From assembly GCA_000708835.1 (NCBI GenBank), contig DF237161.1:79391-143390 (forward strand): a stretch of 64,000 nucleotides of DNA, given 5' to 3'. Made by a program: the position numbers and the translations under genes. Positions 12,820-26,100 of this stretch are shown piece by piece. The DNA is from Klebsormidium nitens (Eukaryota > Streptophyta > Klebsormidiophyceae > Klebsormidiales > Klebsormidiaceae). The notes beneath the pieces were generated by a model that searched no databases, was not told the origin of the DNA, and saw nothing but the letters and a program-made list of their open reading frames with translations. Each line of letters begins with the position of its first letter. Within the stretch, counting starts at the first letter, position 1.

Positions 12820-14734
12820 ATCTGGATTGCAAGATATGTGAGCGAGCCTGAGTATCTGCTGAAAGCAACTCAAGAGAAATCGAAGGAGGTCTCGAGAATC
12901 AAAGGCTTGGTGACTTACATAAGGTGCCTAAAGGGTAAGAAGTTGAGCTCTTCAGATGCTGTATCCTTGTCCAAGCGCTTTTCGACCCAGACTGCTGCGG
13001 ACAAGGGTCTCTTGTCGAGCTGGAAGGCCTGTTACAAATTTTCGAGCCACTCTAGTATCATTATTGCATGGTGAACATGTATAGCATTTGCTTTTTTAAC
13101 GAAGGGCCGTCTTCATGACTTCAACGACTTGTGATACTGGTTACGAAAGTCACACACTTCGTCAGTGCATGTGCGATTGCAATTGGTACATTGAACGGCC
13201 CATACGATTGAGCAGAATGCACGAATGGGTAGGACCGTCGGGCCATTGGGTTACACAATCCTTTGGTTTCAAATTACTATGTACCATAAATGCGTGCTTA
13301 CGTGACTTAAGGTCGACCATTTAGAGCAGGTTTATGTATATACGTATCTGTCTTTGAGCATGCTATATAGCCCCTCATGCCATCATTCACCAAAAGCTCG
13401 GCCATGTTGGTGACTCATGCATAAGCAGCCCTGCCGCCCAGATTTCGTGTATATAGCATCGACCTGCTTGTTGCTATCAAAGTGATATCGAGTTGTAATT
13501 AAGCATGGAAAGTCAGAGATGTTCAGTCTTGAGGATGTTGCGCACATGTTCAAAAATATCATGGACGGTCACATGACGGCAGCACATGCATGTTATCCTA
13601 GCTGAGAATCAAGCAATGTTGCAAAGTTGAGCGGGGCCAAGGATAAATGATATGATCGTTTATAGCACTCCGGTGCCATTCAACGCTCTGTATGGTATAC
13701 GCTTCCGCAGGACCCCCGCAGGACTTCTGTCCTACTGTAGCTAGCTGCAAGGGAGCTTGTCTCAGATTGAACTTAGCCCCTGCGGAGCCTTTATATATGG
13801 CAGATAGAAGTACCGGTACCCTAAAGTTGTATATGATACGGCAAGAAAAGAAAAAACATGATCCAATGCGAGCCGGCCGCTAGCTGGCTGGATGAGGAGC
13901 AAGGTGAGTTGCCCAATCATGGTGTAGCAATAAGAAGTGGTAGATCTGAGTATTGCTTATTATGACATTGGGTATACATCGCAGGGAATCCAATGATAAA
14001 TGTGGTGGGGCTTCAACCTTGTTCTGGTAAGTACCCATTGGTTACTTTTGCATGGCGTCAATGCATCTGATCTTAGTTAGCCTAGTAGTAGGCATGAACG
14101 GTGATTGCGCAGAGAACAAATTGTCTCTGGCAAATACCCAGTTCCACTCAAAACCCAACAACTGCCAGCTTTAGCATCTTGAGATGGCACCTAGTGTCAT
14201 GCAATTGTTCCTTGAATCTTTCATCAATCATTGGGATTGTGAGTTGAGGTCAAGTTGCTCAATTCGGTCTATCAATCCTGTTTTTACTGCTTTGCCCAAT
14301 CGGTTGATCCATTTTTAATAGTGCATTTCACACATAATTTGCGAGGTTTGTCAGGAAACCGACATCAATAGAACCGTCACGATCGTCTGTTCCTACTACG
14401 CTGTATCATGGAAACATATGGAAGTCTGGAATGATGATCCAGGGGGTGGATTTGGAATCAACTTTGAAGCTGCTAGGAATGTGAACTTATCAAGGCAAAC
14501 AAGGGTACATTGGGCGGCGTCGATACAATAAGGCAACAGTTCCGACCATCTAGCGATTAGTTGGCACCCTGGCTACTCACAAATGCCCCTTCAGCAGCCA
14601 TCTAGGGTCTGACCACTTCAACAACAATTCTGTCCAGCTAGCGAAAGATTGGCACCCGGGTAATCACAGTGCCCCTTTAAATGGCAATGTAGGGTCTAAC
14701 TAGTGCCCCTTGGACTATAACTGCAGCAAAGGAC
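12820..14734. other. Intergenic, no gene seen
   Basis: AT-richer sequence with only short open frames and scattered TATATA stretches. Near its right end is an imperfect tandem duplication (14549-14702), listed separately. No coding or RNA signature was recognised. Confidence 0.6.
14549..14702. repeat. Imperfect direct duplication, two ~67-bp copies
   Basis: Copy one (about 14549-14615) and copy two (about 14636-14702) share CTAGCGA, TTGGCACCC, GGTA/GCTA, CACA, TGCCCCTT and the end TAGGGTCTRAC. A short spacer separates them. It lies 33 bp downstream of the stop of the minus-strand membrane enzyme, so it may be in that 3' UTR or just beyond it. Confidence 0.6.
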
Positions 14735-15379
14735 TTAGAGGAGGTAGGGAACAATCTTGCCTGTTCGCGCTTTCCAGGCGGCAAACTCCGGGTAGCGGGA
14801 CATTGACTTATCCTTCAGCCGCATGTTGGGAATCCAAAGCCCGACCACCATTGTTCCAAGAATGGCCATAGGCAGCCAATGCATGGCCAACAACCCGAAT
14901 CCCAAGTAGATGAGCAGCTCGCCGAAATAGTTGGGGTTCCGGCAGCCTGCCCACACGCCCTCGGTGAGCAGGGTCCCCTTGCGGTACTGCATGTGCATGT
15001 GCTTCTGCATGTCGCCCACGTAGTGGAAGAAGATCCCAGTGGCAGTCAGCGACACGCACATTGCCAGGTACCATGGCGGGGCTTGCACGTGGCGCGACAT
15101 GACCAGCCAACCAGCAATCCAGTACAGCGACAGGGGCAGCCACACGTAGAACACCCCATACGGTATGCTACAGGGCACCAGGAACTGCCGATCAGGAAAT
15201 GTGAACCCCTTGTACACCCACAGAAGGGCATACGTGCCGTGCGTGGCCAGGTAGATCCAGGCGGTGTAGTTCCACTCCTGGTAGAATGCCATCATCGCCA
15301 GGATCGCCAATGGCGTGACCGCCTTGTGGCTGTCCAGAAAGTCGCTCCGCTTGAATCGATGCGGCTGCGGGCTCGCCAT
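14735..15379 (-). CDS. Polytopic membrane enzyme, ICMT/DUF1295 (steroid-reductase-like) superfamily
   Basis: A single uninterrupted frame of 214 residues with an ATG start. It has about five or six hydrophobic segments separated by short loops. The C-terminal half carries the superfamily signature CRNPNYFGELLIYLG, preceded by QKHMHMQYRKGTLLTEG. The end is MRLKDKSMSRYPEFAAW followed by a short basic tail. R-x-P-x-Y-x-G-E is typical of isoprenylcysteine methyltransferases, phospholipid methyltransferases and DUF1295/steroid 5-alpha-reductase C-terminal proteins, which bind S-adenosylmethionine or NADPH beside the membrane. The cofactor and substrate cannot be told from the sequence. It has no intron, in contrast to the multi-exon genes around it. 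Confidence 0.8.
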   Translation of the reverse strand: MASPQPHRFKRSDFLDSHKAVTPLAILAMMAFYQEWNYTAWIYLATHGTYALLWVYKGFTFPDRQFLVPCSIPYGVFYVWLPLSLYWIAGWLVMSRHVQAPPWYLAMCVSLTATGIFFHYVGDMQKHMHMQYRKGTLLTEGVWAGCRNPNYFGELLIYLGFGLLAMHWLPMAILGTMVVGLWIPNMRLKDKSMSRYPEFAAWKARTGKIVPYLL

Positions 15380-18300
15380 GATTCAAGAGCTGCGTCCCTT
15401 CAATGCGCAGCGGTAGCTGATGGCCACCCCGCTGTCAGTGTTGCTGGAATGTGGCTGTGGCCGGCCTGCCCCTTCAACCCACACGCTGCAACCCCGGGCC
15501 CAGGCGCCGAGCTGATCCTGTGCAACTGAAGATGTCAGAAGATACAGTCATTGCTGAGTCAAGATGAAGTCTGTCGAACTGGTGACCTCTGTCGATTGTC
15601 ACTCAGGTATGACATACCTACAGCTACTGACGAGAGCTTCAGTACGTCAGTTTCAAGAGGGAAGCCCAAAAGGCGTCAGCGTCACTGTTCCCGGTCCTAC
15701 ATTTTAACATCGCAGATATTTCTCGTCAATTGACGTCGACCTGGTGCCTGAAAGCAATCACGTTCTGGAGTTCTAGGTATGTAATAGCCCGCGGGTTAGT
15801 AGACAGCCGACGGAAATGTAGTTGCAAAACCGACCGAGCCGCCGCGCGGGGTCACTCGGACTGGATCCAACCGGCCGTATTTCAGAGAGCCGGCCCTGGC
15901 AAACCGGCTGTCACGTGCAATCAACCGACTCATCGGGGATCGACCCTCTGGGCAGCCGGCAACCTCAAAACTTCGTGGTGAAAACTGCTTCCGATTTTCC
16001 TTTAGGTATTGGCGCGTCGCTTCGACTCTCGAGGTACCGCATTCACCGTCATGATGACTCTGGCCCTCGTACGATACTCATGACGTAGGGCAGGTGTACA
16101 GGTCATGTCCGGCCGGCGTACGTACCGTATCCAACACGTAGGCTAGCACGAATTTGTGCATTGAACGGTGAACGTTTTGCTCATGCCCCAATGATCGCCA
16201 CATGCATATGATGCTCAGAGGTGTGAAAGGCAAACCCGGCCTTCGAAATAGGGAGGGATGAGATACCGTACCAGCGTTTAATTTCGTCAGGTTCGACGCC
16301 AGATAATTAATTATGAAACGTTTGCGGGTTTCGGCAGCCCTAGCGTTACCTGCTAAACAAGACCATTATCGGTCCATTACCGCCCAGAATATTTTCCAGC
16401 GGAATTCGTCAGACCAAATAGTTATTTAATATTTGACGAAATCAAACGCTGGTACGGTAGGTTGGTGATGGCTTTGACTGGCCTAACGTATCTCAGGCTC
16501 AGCCACTCACAGTACTGCGCCAGTGTCATCGTTGGCTAGGTATAATGGGTCGGAACTTGGATTGACCGTTTCAGTCTTGGGCGGCATCATGATTGGCGAG
16601 TTACTGCCGTTTCGATCTTTGACGTCCGATCTTGCCCAGGTTTGTTCCGGGCTCCCTGGCGGGGCCCGGGTTACCTAATGGCTATGCCCAGCTAGCTTTC
16701 GGCGACTACTCGTACCGAATGCGGTACGGTGTAATTCGGGACAATTCCAGCTACGGTATTAGTAAACATATAGAAACCGGGGAGTCTAGGAGTCGTAGGT
16801 CCGAGCCTCCGAGGGCAATGCCCAATACGAATATCGAACATGGATCTTCCAACTTCGTGATAGCGGATCCGCAAATCTGGCCGACACGCGGCGAAATCTC
16901 CGGACGTACCGGTACAAGCAATAAACCCATGGGCCATGAATCATGATTATAGATTTATGGGCACGGTCTTGCTACCACCAAGGTATGATTCCGTATGCTC
17001 AAAGTATGCAATTATTTTTCGGCATGCGAGCCCAAATCTTGTGTTATTTTGCAGAATCGGACCCTAATCCGAATGAGCTCCCAAAGCTACCTGGGTACCC
17101 GAGTACCCTGTTTTTCTCGCTTATGAAGGGTTACGGTACGTACCTTCGGTTCATATGGGCTTTGCTATCACTTTCCGAACAGGATTTAACAAATATTTTT
17201 CCTCTCCGAGAAAGCAGATTCCGACGGCTTATTTGGAATTTCCAACTTTCCGAATGCAAATAATTATATATTTATTCGGAATCATACCTTGGTAGTACGG
17301 GTACCTAATATGTACGGGCGCACCGAACTGGAGTCACACTGGAGTCCCATGGCTGTACCTGCCTACCGACTCAGGATCATCGAGCCCATTCGCCCATATC
17401 GTATCATAATATCGTACATGGTCTCATGGTTCCGCCTAGAAGTCAAACCGGTGTAACTCTGGAAAACAGTAAAACCATCCACTTTGATTATCTTGGTGGC
17501 CGCCGGAAGCATTACCCGGTTGAGTGCCTTCAAAAGTGCTTAGGTTAAAGATGATCAGAAGATAATTGATCCGAGCTAGGCGGGTATTCTGAGTCATGCA
17601 AGTGCCCGAATTTCCAATGTTCATCCCTCGAAACCCGGCAGTGTTAGTAACATAACCGTACAGTTCCGCCACCCGGGAACCACGCCCCCGAGGGTGGATC
17701 TAAACCTCCTCCAACGCAAAAATGGTAGGTAAATTACGTAGGTACATACACTAATTGCTAACAAATTCCTACCGTAGGTACCGGTACCGTTGGTACACTT
17801 TTGTACGCCGGCCTGGGCTCAAGCACAAGTTTCGAGGTACACCGTACCGTGCACATACCTACCTAGGTACCTACCGCTGCCGGTAGCTAGCTGCTACCTA
17901 GGTGAAAGCTTGAAAAAGTGGAGGTACCTGCCTACCGGTACATTGGTAGTACCTACTCACCCACAGGCAACCGTACTGCCGCTTGTACCGTACTTCGCCA
18001 CTTCAGGCCCTCCGTGTTGCAGGACTCCGACTGACAGTGCCAGACAGGAGACACTTTGCAGTGTAGGAGGAGGGATCTGAAGACGTCCCGCGCTCCAGCT
18101 AGCCTACTACCTGAATCCAGCTCGCTCGGGCCACGGCACCGTTGTGGCATCTATCTGCTGCGCCTTGAGAAAACCCGAGAAAAGCGAAGGGAGCTTGCAA
18201 TTTGCCGCCAGCAGGTGAGTAGCGCTCCCTCTGTCTCATCCTTCTGCATCTGCTTTTTGGTGTGAGCTGTTTTCAATGCAAGGGGTTCACAGTGAATTGG

Positions 18301-20174
18301 TTTCCACATCTTCGTATGCTGGTCTTTTCAAGACAACCCTGCCAACCTTTTACATGATAGATCATGAGTGTCATGATCACCGCACGGAATGCATGCCTGT
18401 TTTCAGTGCACAATTCCAAGTTGATACTGGGCTGCTCGCTAGCTGGTCCCGCATGCATGAGTGCTAGGCAAAAGGTACCGTTATTGGTGCCCTCGGGAGT
18501 TGGGTCCTCTAGCAAGCCCTTCAAGCATGAGGAGTCCTGGAAGGTTGCCGCTGGCCAGTTGTGTCTGGGCAGTCACCATCTGGACCAGAGATTTATGTCC
18601 TTTCCCCATTGAGGCAGTGGTTTAAGTTGGTCGCAATGACCACAAAACGGACGCTGCTTTTTTTACGATCATTTTTTAGTGTTTCAAGTTGAGGAGCACA
18701 GGTGTCACTATCATAAGGTCCAATGCAAGTAGCTGTTTCTCAACCGCTTCGCCTGTGATATAGCTTTCAGTCACAATCTGCCCCTCAAAAATTTGACTGT
18801 GACAGGATTGTTCCCTCGAGCATTTCGTTGATTTCAAAGGCTTGCTTGAAACTGTTTTGGGTCCTGGATCTGCAACGCTCGATTGCCATTGTTCAACTTT
18901 TAAGACACTCCAGAATTGCAGGTGCGTGTCCAAAACGACAACGTGAGATATGGAACGAGACCTGAAAAAGCTCGCACTCCCTGGTTGCTGATGCAAGTGG
19001 GTTCGCGTACTCATTATGGAACATTTCTTGACAAATGTCGGCTCCAAACATTTCAGAAACACCGGTTCTTTACTCCTTGAGATAGCAACATTTGGGTGCA
19101 TTTGAAAGGATGCTGTCTTGATCTGAAAGCGCAAAGCTATGACAAGGTTTCCTGTTTTTCCTTCCCTGCAGAGATATCTGATATCTTTGAAAAAAGTGTA
19201 TTGAGCTGGGGTTTCCTATACCACCAATTGAAGGAGCGGAAAAGGGGGCTCTTATCACCCCCCCCTGACTTGTTGCAACCAAGGTAGAGGTGAGCAGGGA
19301 TGTTAAAGTCAGAGTCGTACTTCGTTAGACTCGTTTTTTTTTGGTTCATGGAAATCGGAAAAGGGAACTGCTACAAATCAAAACCTTGAACAATTTGAAC
19401 AAGGTTTGGCTGGCTTTATGATATGGGTTGTGGTCAGATTGAGTGTTTGTGGCCATGCAGCCGGGGATCTTGCACTACCATCCTCTTGGTCTTCCTCTTG
19501 GTCATTGTCACTCTTGCCTTATGAAGGTTGTGTGGAGTTTACCCTACCATTCTCTTGGTTATTCTTGGTCATCCTTCACTCGCGCTTTGAGAAGGCTCTT
19601 TTGATACTGAAGTTTTGGGGCATCTGTTAAGCGATGGTTGTCCAGATCTCACATGCAGGTGTGAAAGCACCGAAAGATGTCATCAAATCTCTCATCTCAT
19701 GTCAGAAAGCTGAGTGGCCTTTCACATCAAAGCGCAATGAGGGCAAAGTTGGGCATGGGCTCGCAGGCTTAGATATGCTGTTTGCATTGTGACTCTTGAC
19801 TCAACGCGATTTGCATGTTGAGCAAAGTCGACAACAGCTGCATCCAGAACCATTTCACACCATTGCCTCTAGGAAATGATTTTGTATTCATCCAGTTCCT
19901 CTGGACTCTGCAGCCCCTTCCAAATCAACCTCTCCTACCACGAGAATGGATGCACAGCTGGAAAATGTCCTGGACCCACATTAAAAGCACGCTCAAGAAA
20001 GCACAGAAGCCAGTGTTGGCTCCACAAAGCGAGGTTCACACCACAGGTATCTAATCCACGGAGAGCTGCATGTCTGTTGGAACCCCAACAACTGCTTCTC
20101 GGACCTCTTCTTCAGTCCCTCTTTCGCTAAACATGGTACCCCGAGCTTGACCTCTCCATCTTCTACTCTTTGCA
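15380..20174. other. Gene-poor spacer; left part rich in GTAC-type motifs, right part 5' region of the P450 fusion
   Basis: No domain-bearing frame was found in about 4.8 kb. From about 15.7 to 18.0 kb the sequence is dense in GTACC, GGTACC, TACCGGTA and CCTACC words, most extreme at 17,690-17,960. From 18.0 kb the base composition becomes ordinary. A donor-like CAGCAG|GTGAGT at 18,214 and the acceptor TTTGCAG at 20,168-20,174 could bound a 2-kb intron in the 5' UTR of the P450 gene. That exon is speculative. Confidence 0.5.
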
Positions 20175-20191
20175 GCGGAGCAGCAGCAGCC

Positions 20192-23100
20192 ATGAACGGG
20201 ACCGTCACCATGGAGCTGCTCTCTGAGACCGTGGAGCGTCTCCCGCTGGCGGAGCTGGCGTTCTACCCGGTGGCCTTCATGGTCCTCCTGCTCAGTTGGA
20301 CCACCAGGGCCGCCACGCCCGACCCCGCCGCGGTAAGGCCTGCCTCGCAGTTGCGCTTCCAGCACAGCAAATGAATCATAGCTCCTGCTGATGACAGCTT
20401 GCCACACTCCGACCATGCGCGGTGCGCTTGTCAGTGGAGCAAGTTTTGAAGTCATGAAAATTTTAAAAGGCATTCAGAATAATGTGCTTTCCAGAGATCC
20501 AGAACTGAGGCTTTCCGAATTCTTCTCCCAATATATGCTTTCTGGCTCTTACATTTCCGGCCAAACATTTTGAACACAATACTGGCTTGATCCTGTCTTT
20601 CATATCAGCCCCTGATTGCCCCAACTCATGACCCGGACTGCCTCTACTCAAGAAGGCTCGTAGCATCCAGCCACACTCGACCCTGCTTGAAACCCGCCCT
20701 TCTCTTCATTCTGCAGATGGCGTACAAGCTGGGCCTGCCCTTCCTGGGCCGCCTCGCGCCCAGCCTCAACATGGGCTCGCTCCTCGTCTTTGTCGCCGTC
20801 TACTTTGGATCCTCCATGGGTAACTGGGCGCTCGCTTGGGTGGCGGTGGTCCTGGCGGCCGTCACATGCCCCAAGCCCATTGAAATGGTGCTTCTGAACG
20901 CGATCGTCAAGTCGTCGCTGTTTGGCTCCTCGCGCAAGGTCGAGACATTCATGGTGGACCTTCTGCGCATCGCGCGCGAGCTGGCGGCCAAGCAGGGGCA
21001 GCCCAAGGGTGAGGCGCACGTTACTCACTGTGCTTCAATTAGGGCTACTGTCTGGGCTCTTGCTCTTCGTCAGGGGGATTTGCTTAATGTTCCATAGTCT
21101 GAAGCCTCCTCAAAACCGTCGATTTCAGTTAAGAGGCCCGTAGGCGGACTTGCGAAATTTTTCCTTATCGTTCTGAAAGTTTTCGCTGACACAGGCTTGC
21201 CATTCGGCATTACCCAGTCGAGGGTGCAAAATAGATGCCCTCAATCACGCCAAAGGCACGAAGTAGTTGCAGGCCCACAGGAGCCCTTCTCCATGTCGAG
21301 GCTTCACATTTCGAACGAGCTTCCTCTCTTTGACACGATTTGTCAAACTGACACAAGGTTTGTTCGAACGAAGCTCTTCTCGCGTCCAAACCTGAGATAT
21401 GTTCGGTAACGAGGCTTGGGGGGATGATAGAGACAGTGACAGATTGCTGGCTCCTGACTTTGCCTGTGCGTTTTGGCAGACGCCCTGATAGACTGCCTCA
21501 AGTTCGAGCTGCCCTTCATGCTGCCCATTTACGTCCTCATCGACGTCCACTACGCGCACTTCCTGCACGCAGCACCCACCTGCGAGTTCTTTGCCACCGA
21601 GTAAGTGCCTCTTCCGTTCAACATTAAATTGTAGAAGCAGACTCGGTAAATCCACCCAAAAACCATGATACTTACCTGCGGCTCCTGTTGGGTTTGCACT
21701 CAATACGAACGAACAAAAAATGGCGCGTTTCTCAGATGATGAAAGTTGTGCAGTTAGAATTCGGTTGTCATCCAGGACATCGAAACCTAGCCAAGACTTC
21801 GTTTAGTCAGCCGCTTCTGTATTCCCTGCCGCTCTTCTATCTGTTGTCCCAAGACATTCATTTCTCGGCCCTTTATCTGGTTTCTTTGTTGGCCTTATCC
21901 AGAGTTCTGCGGGGCCCTTCTCAGTCAGATTGAACGTACGTCTTTGTGATCGTCAAACTCACCCTTTCATCAAAATACTCGGTCGAAGTACGAATCCACA
22001 GATTATGACCGTTCCTTCTAAAGTAAAAGGTGCTGGGTCGACCGGAATTATGGGTCAGCAGTACTCCTTTTCCCGGCTGTGAGGCAAACATGCCTACGTC
22101 CTATTGTCTATTTTCACGGTCGTCCCTGTATCTGTCCCAGCTACAAGGCGCGCGACTGGTTCATCGGCCCCAACCTGCTGACGGCCAAGAGCCCGCCCAT
22201 GAAGAACCCCGAGTGGCTGATGCACCGTGCGCTGACGGCCGCCGTGAACGTGGACCGCAACGGCATCGAGTCGACCATGGGGCGCATGGTGGTGCAGGGG
22301 ATGAAGATCCTGGCGGAAATGAGCCGCGATCTTAAGAAGAAGTACGGCTCCGTCATCGACCTCTGCGAAGAGTTCGAGCACATCATCGTGAGTGAACGCT
22401 GGCTAGCCCGCGAATGAAGACGTTCACTCGTGGTGCAGCCCTTTTGAGAGTTTTGTTTGCGGGGTCAGGCAAGGATAGTCGTAGACTTGATTCAAAAGAT
22501 GAGTCAGAATCGAAGGAGAAGGGGTCCGTGGGTGACGAGCTTCGTGGTCGTCCGAAAACAAGTCACGATCAGAGTTTTGTCAATCGAAATCTGCTTCGTA
22601 TATTTGATTCTTTTCATGAAAATTACTCTTTTCCCTTTAATACGTCGTGCTGCCCGTACTCATCTTTAGTACATTGGGAGTGGGTGCTTCGTTGCTGTCA
22701 CTGGATGAGTTTTCGAGAAGTGACGCTTTGCGGTTTCCCATCCCTCACAAGTAACACGTCTCCTCCCCGCAGGTGACGGCCCACCTGAGCGCCATGTTCG
22801 GGCAGGCGTACACGGACAAGTTCCCCATGATCTCCAAGGAGGTCAACTACACGGCCATCAAGTACAGCAGCGTCTCCAACGGCATGCAGATCAAGGTGTG
22901 GCAGCCGCTCGAGGGCCTCAAGTTCCTGGACGGCCGCAAGAAGGTCGTGGACTCCCTCCTCTGGGCGCTCGAGCACAGCGACTCCGCCCTGCTGGAGATC
23001 ATCAGGAAGGCGCACAAGGAGGTGAGGCGAAGGCTGGAGGCCAAAGACTCGTGTAATGGTGCACACAGAGCGTTTGTTTTCGATGGCATCAGCACTCTGG

Positions 23101-26100
23101 GGGTCTTCGTGTTGCATCGTCTTTCTGTGAGGAACGTTGACTCCGAGTTTTCGAGTTGTGATGCTTCACCGTTTTCAGAGTTGTGCGCCCCAAGGCGCTT
23201 CGAAACGTGGACTGGAACTTAGATATATGGACAGGGAAGCACGAATTGTGGGAAGCCTTTCCAACAGAACGCTTCAAGGAAACGAGGATGAAAGAGTCCA
23301 GTTCACTTCCACGCCTTTCCGCTTTTCTTTTAGATGTTCCCGACAGCTTGTCCCCCATACTGGTGACATGATTTCTGCTTCCTTTTCAGGGCAAGATCAC
23401 GCACGAAGAGCTGCTGGGCACGTGCCTGCTGTTCACGTACGCTCTGGCCCCGTCGCGCACGTCCATCTTCGGGCTGTCCCTGCTGGCCAACCTGCCGCAC
23501 GAGCAGGACCGTGTTGCTAAGGAGGTGCGTACCACGCTGCCCGACGTCTTCGACGAGAAGACGGGCGAGTTCGACCCCAAGAAGGTGGACGTCTGGATGA
23601 CCGAGCTCGACGAGTGCGACAACCTCAAGCGGGCCGTCAGGTGAGGACTCAGTTGGGCATCGTTGGAGAAGAGTCTAGCGGACTGATGGGCTACCTCGTG
23701 CGGATTTGATGGGCTTGCGAGCAAATGTTTGAAGCAGAGTCATAGGGTACCCCATCAGATTCGATGTTGCGAAGTCCAGAGAAATCTGAGTGTACAGTTG
23801 GCGTGGGTTTCGCTGTTGTTGTTGGCTGCGTTTCGGACAGAACGAAAGTGATAGCTTGCTTGGTCACGAAGAGGAACTTAGTAGGACCTTCACGGGCGCC
23901 GCTTGGAATTAAGTGCAATCATTCTCGTCTCAACCTCGACGTTACTTTCCTACAGGGAGACGCTGCGGCTGTACCCCGGCGTGCCCATGTTCATTCCCCA
24001 GATGGCGGCGCGCGACGTGCAGATTGGCCCGTGGCAGATCCCCAAGGGCGCGCTCACCATGTCCATGCCCTTCCTCAGCCAGCGCGATGGCAAGGTGCAC
24101 CAGAACCCCGACCAGTGAGTCGACCCACTGGTTTCGAATCTGGTGCAACCCTGACTCTTGTTTGAAAGGTTTCGAGTCTGGAGACTCTGCCGCGATTTGG
24201 GCGCTCCTGGGCTGCAGAGTGCCGAAGCTTGTTTCCTCATGACCGAAAGAAGGTCCACCACGAACTTTTTGACCCTGATGCGATGCGCTACAGATGTACA
24301 CAGAACCGTTTGAGCTCGACATAACGCGAAGTCCGTTGCAGTCCTTGTAGGATCGAGCCGTCTGATAGCTGATTTTTTGATATCCAAGTTGCTCTGTGCT
24401 CGCTTTTGACGATCCCCCCCTTGCCCCCCGCAGATTCGACCCGACCCGCAACCTGGAGAAGGGCGCCCCCCTGCCGGACGGCACGCTGACCTACTTCCCG
24501 TTCGCCATGGGCCCCCGGTCGTGCCAGGGCCAGTTCTACGGGGAGCTGCTGGTGCGCGCCGCCATGGGCATCGCGCTGCGCGACCACGAGTTTGAGGCCA
24601 AGGGCCCGGTGCCGCCCCCGGCCATGCTGGGCTTCATCCACCCCATGACGCCCGCGTGGGCCAAGATCCAGCCCCCCCCGGTGGAGCAGAAGAAGAAGAC
24701 CGAGGTGGGACTACAGTTGACTGGATTCGCCTTCCTCATGTGCCTGGCAGCTGGCAAGGTTTTGTCCGCTTCTGTTAGGTCAACGGGGGGCAGCTACTGT
24801 GAGGATTCTCTTTCTTGTCGGTGCCTCTGCTTGTGTGGGTTGCAAGGTGTCCTTGCCAACGATTTGAAAGACAAGTGCACCTAAATATCTCATGCGCTAA
24901 AACTCTCGCTCATAAGCTTCAAATCACAGCAAGGGAAATTGTCTTGTTTACTACCGATCATGAGATGGACGGCAGGGGAGATCGTCGAAGTGCAGGCGGT
25001 AAAATCAGCTAGCTCTTCCATTGTTTCGGGATTTGCAGCCACCTCCTGTACTGATCATGTTCCTTTTCCCAATACAGGTTGCGAAAGCGGTCCCAGCTGC
25101 GGCGGGCAAGCCGCAGCTGTCGGCAATGAACTCAATCAAGGAGGTGCCCCGCTTGAGCAATGTGGACACCATCACGGTGCTGTACGCATCCACCCAGGGA
25201 ACGTCACGTGCCTTCGCAGACCGCCTGGCGAGGGGGCTCCAGGAGTCGGACCTGAGTGAGCTGGCGGACACCCCCGCCATCAAGGTAAGGGGTACGTGAG
25301 AGTCCACATCGTCGTCCCAAAGCCCGCCCTTTGCTTTGATTTGAACTTTAATATGCACTCTGCACGTGGACATGGTTCCAGGTCGCTTCCCCTATAGTTC
25401 AAACCCTTGATGAAGCTGCACGTTACCTTTGACAGGGTTTTCTGCTCGTTTTCGTTTTCCGTGGTCCAATCCCTGTCGCCCTCGTCCACTCATCACCGTT
25501 CAACGTGGAATTTCAATTTAGCGGTTTCCGGCCGTTCGGTGGAGAACCTCTTCCTTCGTCTTGCCTTGACCTCGTACAGAACTGCTTCTAAACGTGCACC
25601 GAATTCACCTGAAACAGAATCCTCTTTCTTTGTCTTGCCTTGAGCTCGTACAGAGCTGCTGCTATTCAACGTGCGCGGAACCTTACATCAACGAGAGTCC
25701 TCCTTTTGGCCCCCCCCAGGTGTTCGACGCGGCGGACTACTCGATGCAGCAGCTGACGCGCGAGTCGCTGGTCATCTTCGTGACGTCCACGTTCGGGCAC
25801 AACCAGCCGCCGTACTCGGGGTCCAACCTGAAGGCGTTCGTCAACAAGCCCGACACCAAGCTGCCCAACCTGGCGTACGCGGTGCTCGCGCTGGGCAACT
25901 CCGTGTACCCCAGCTTCTGCAGCTTCGGCAAGCTCTTCGACAAGCGCCTCGCGGAGGTCGGCGCGCAGCGACTGATGCCCGTCACCCTCTGCGATGAGGT
26001 GGGGGAGACGACCCTTCTCCGTGGAGATTACTGCAGCATGTCGAACAATCCCAGTTGGGTTAGCAGGAGAAGCTGACTTTATCGTGCAACCGTGAGCACG

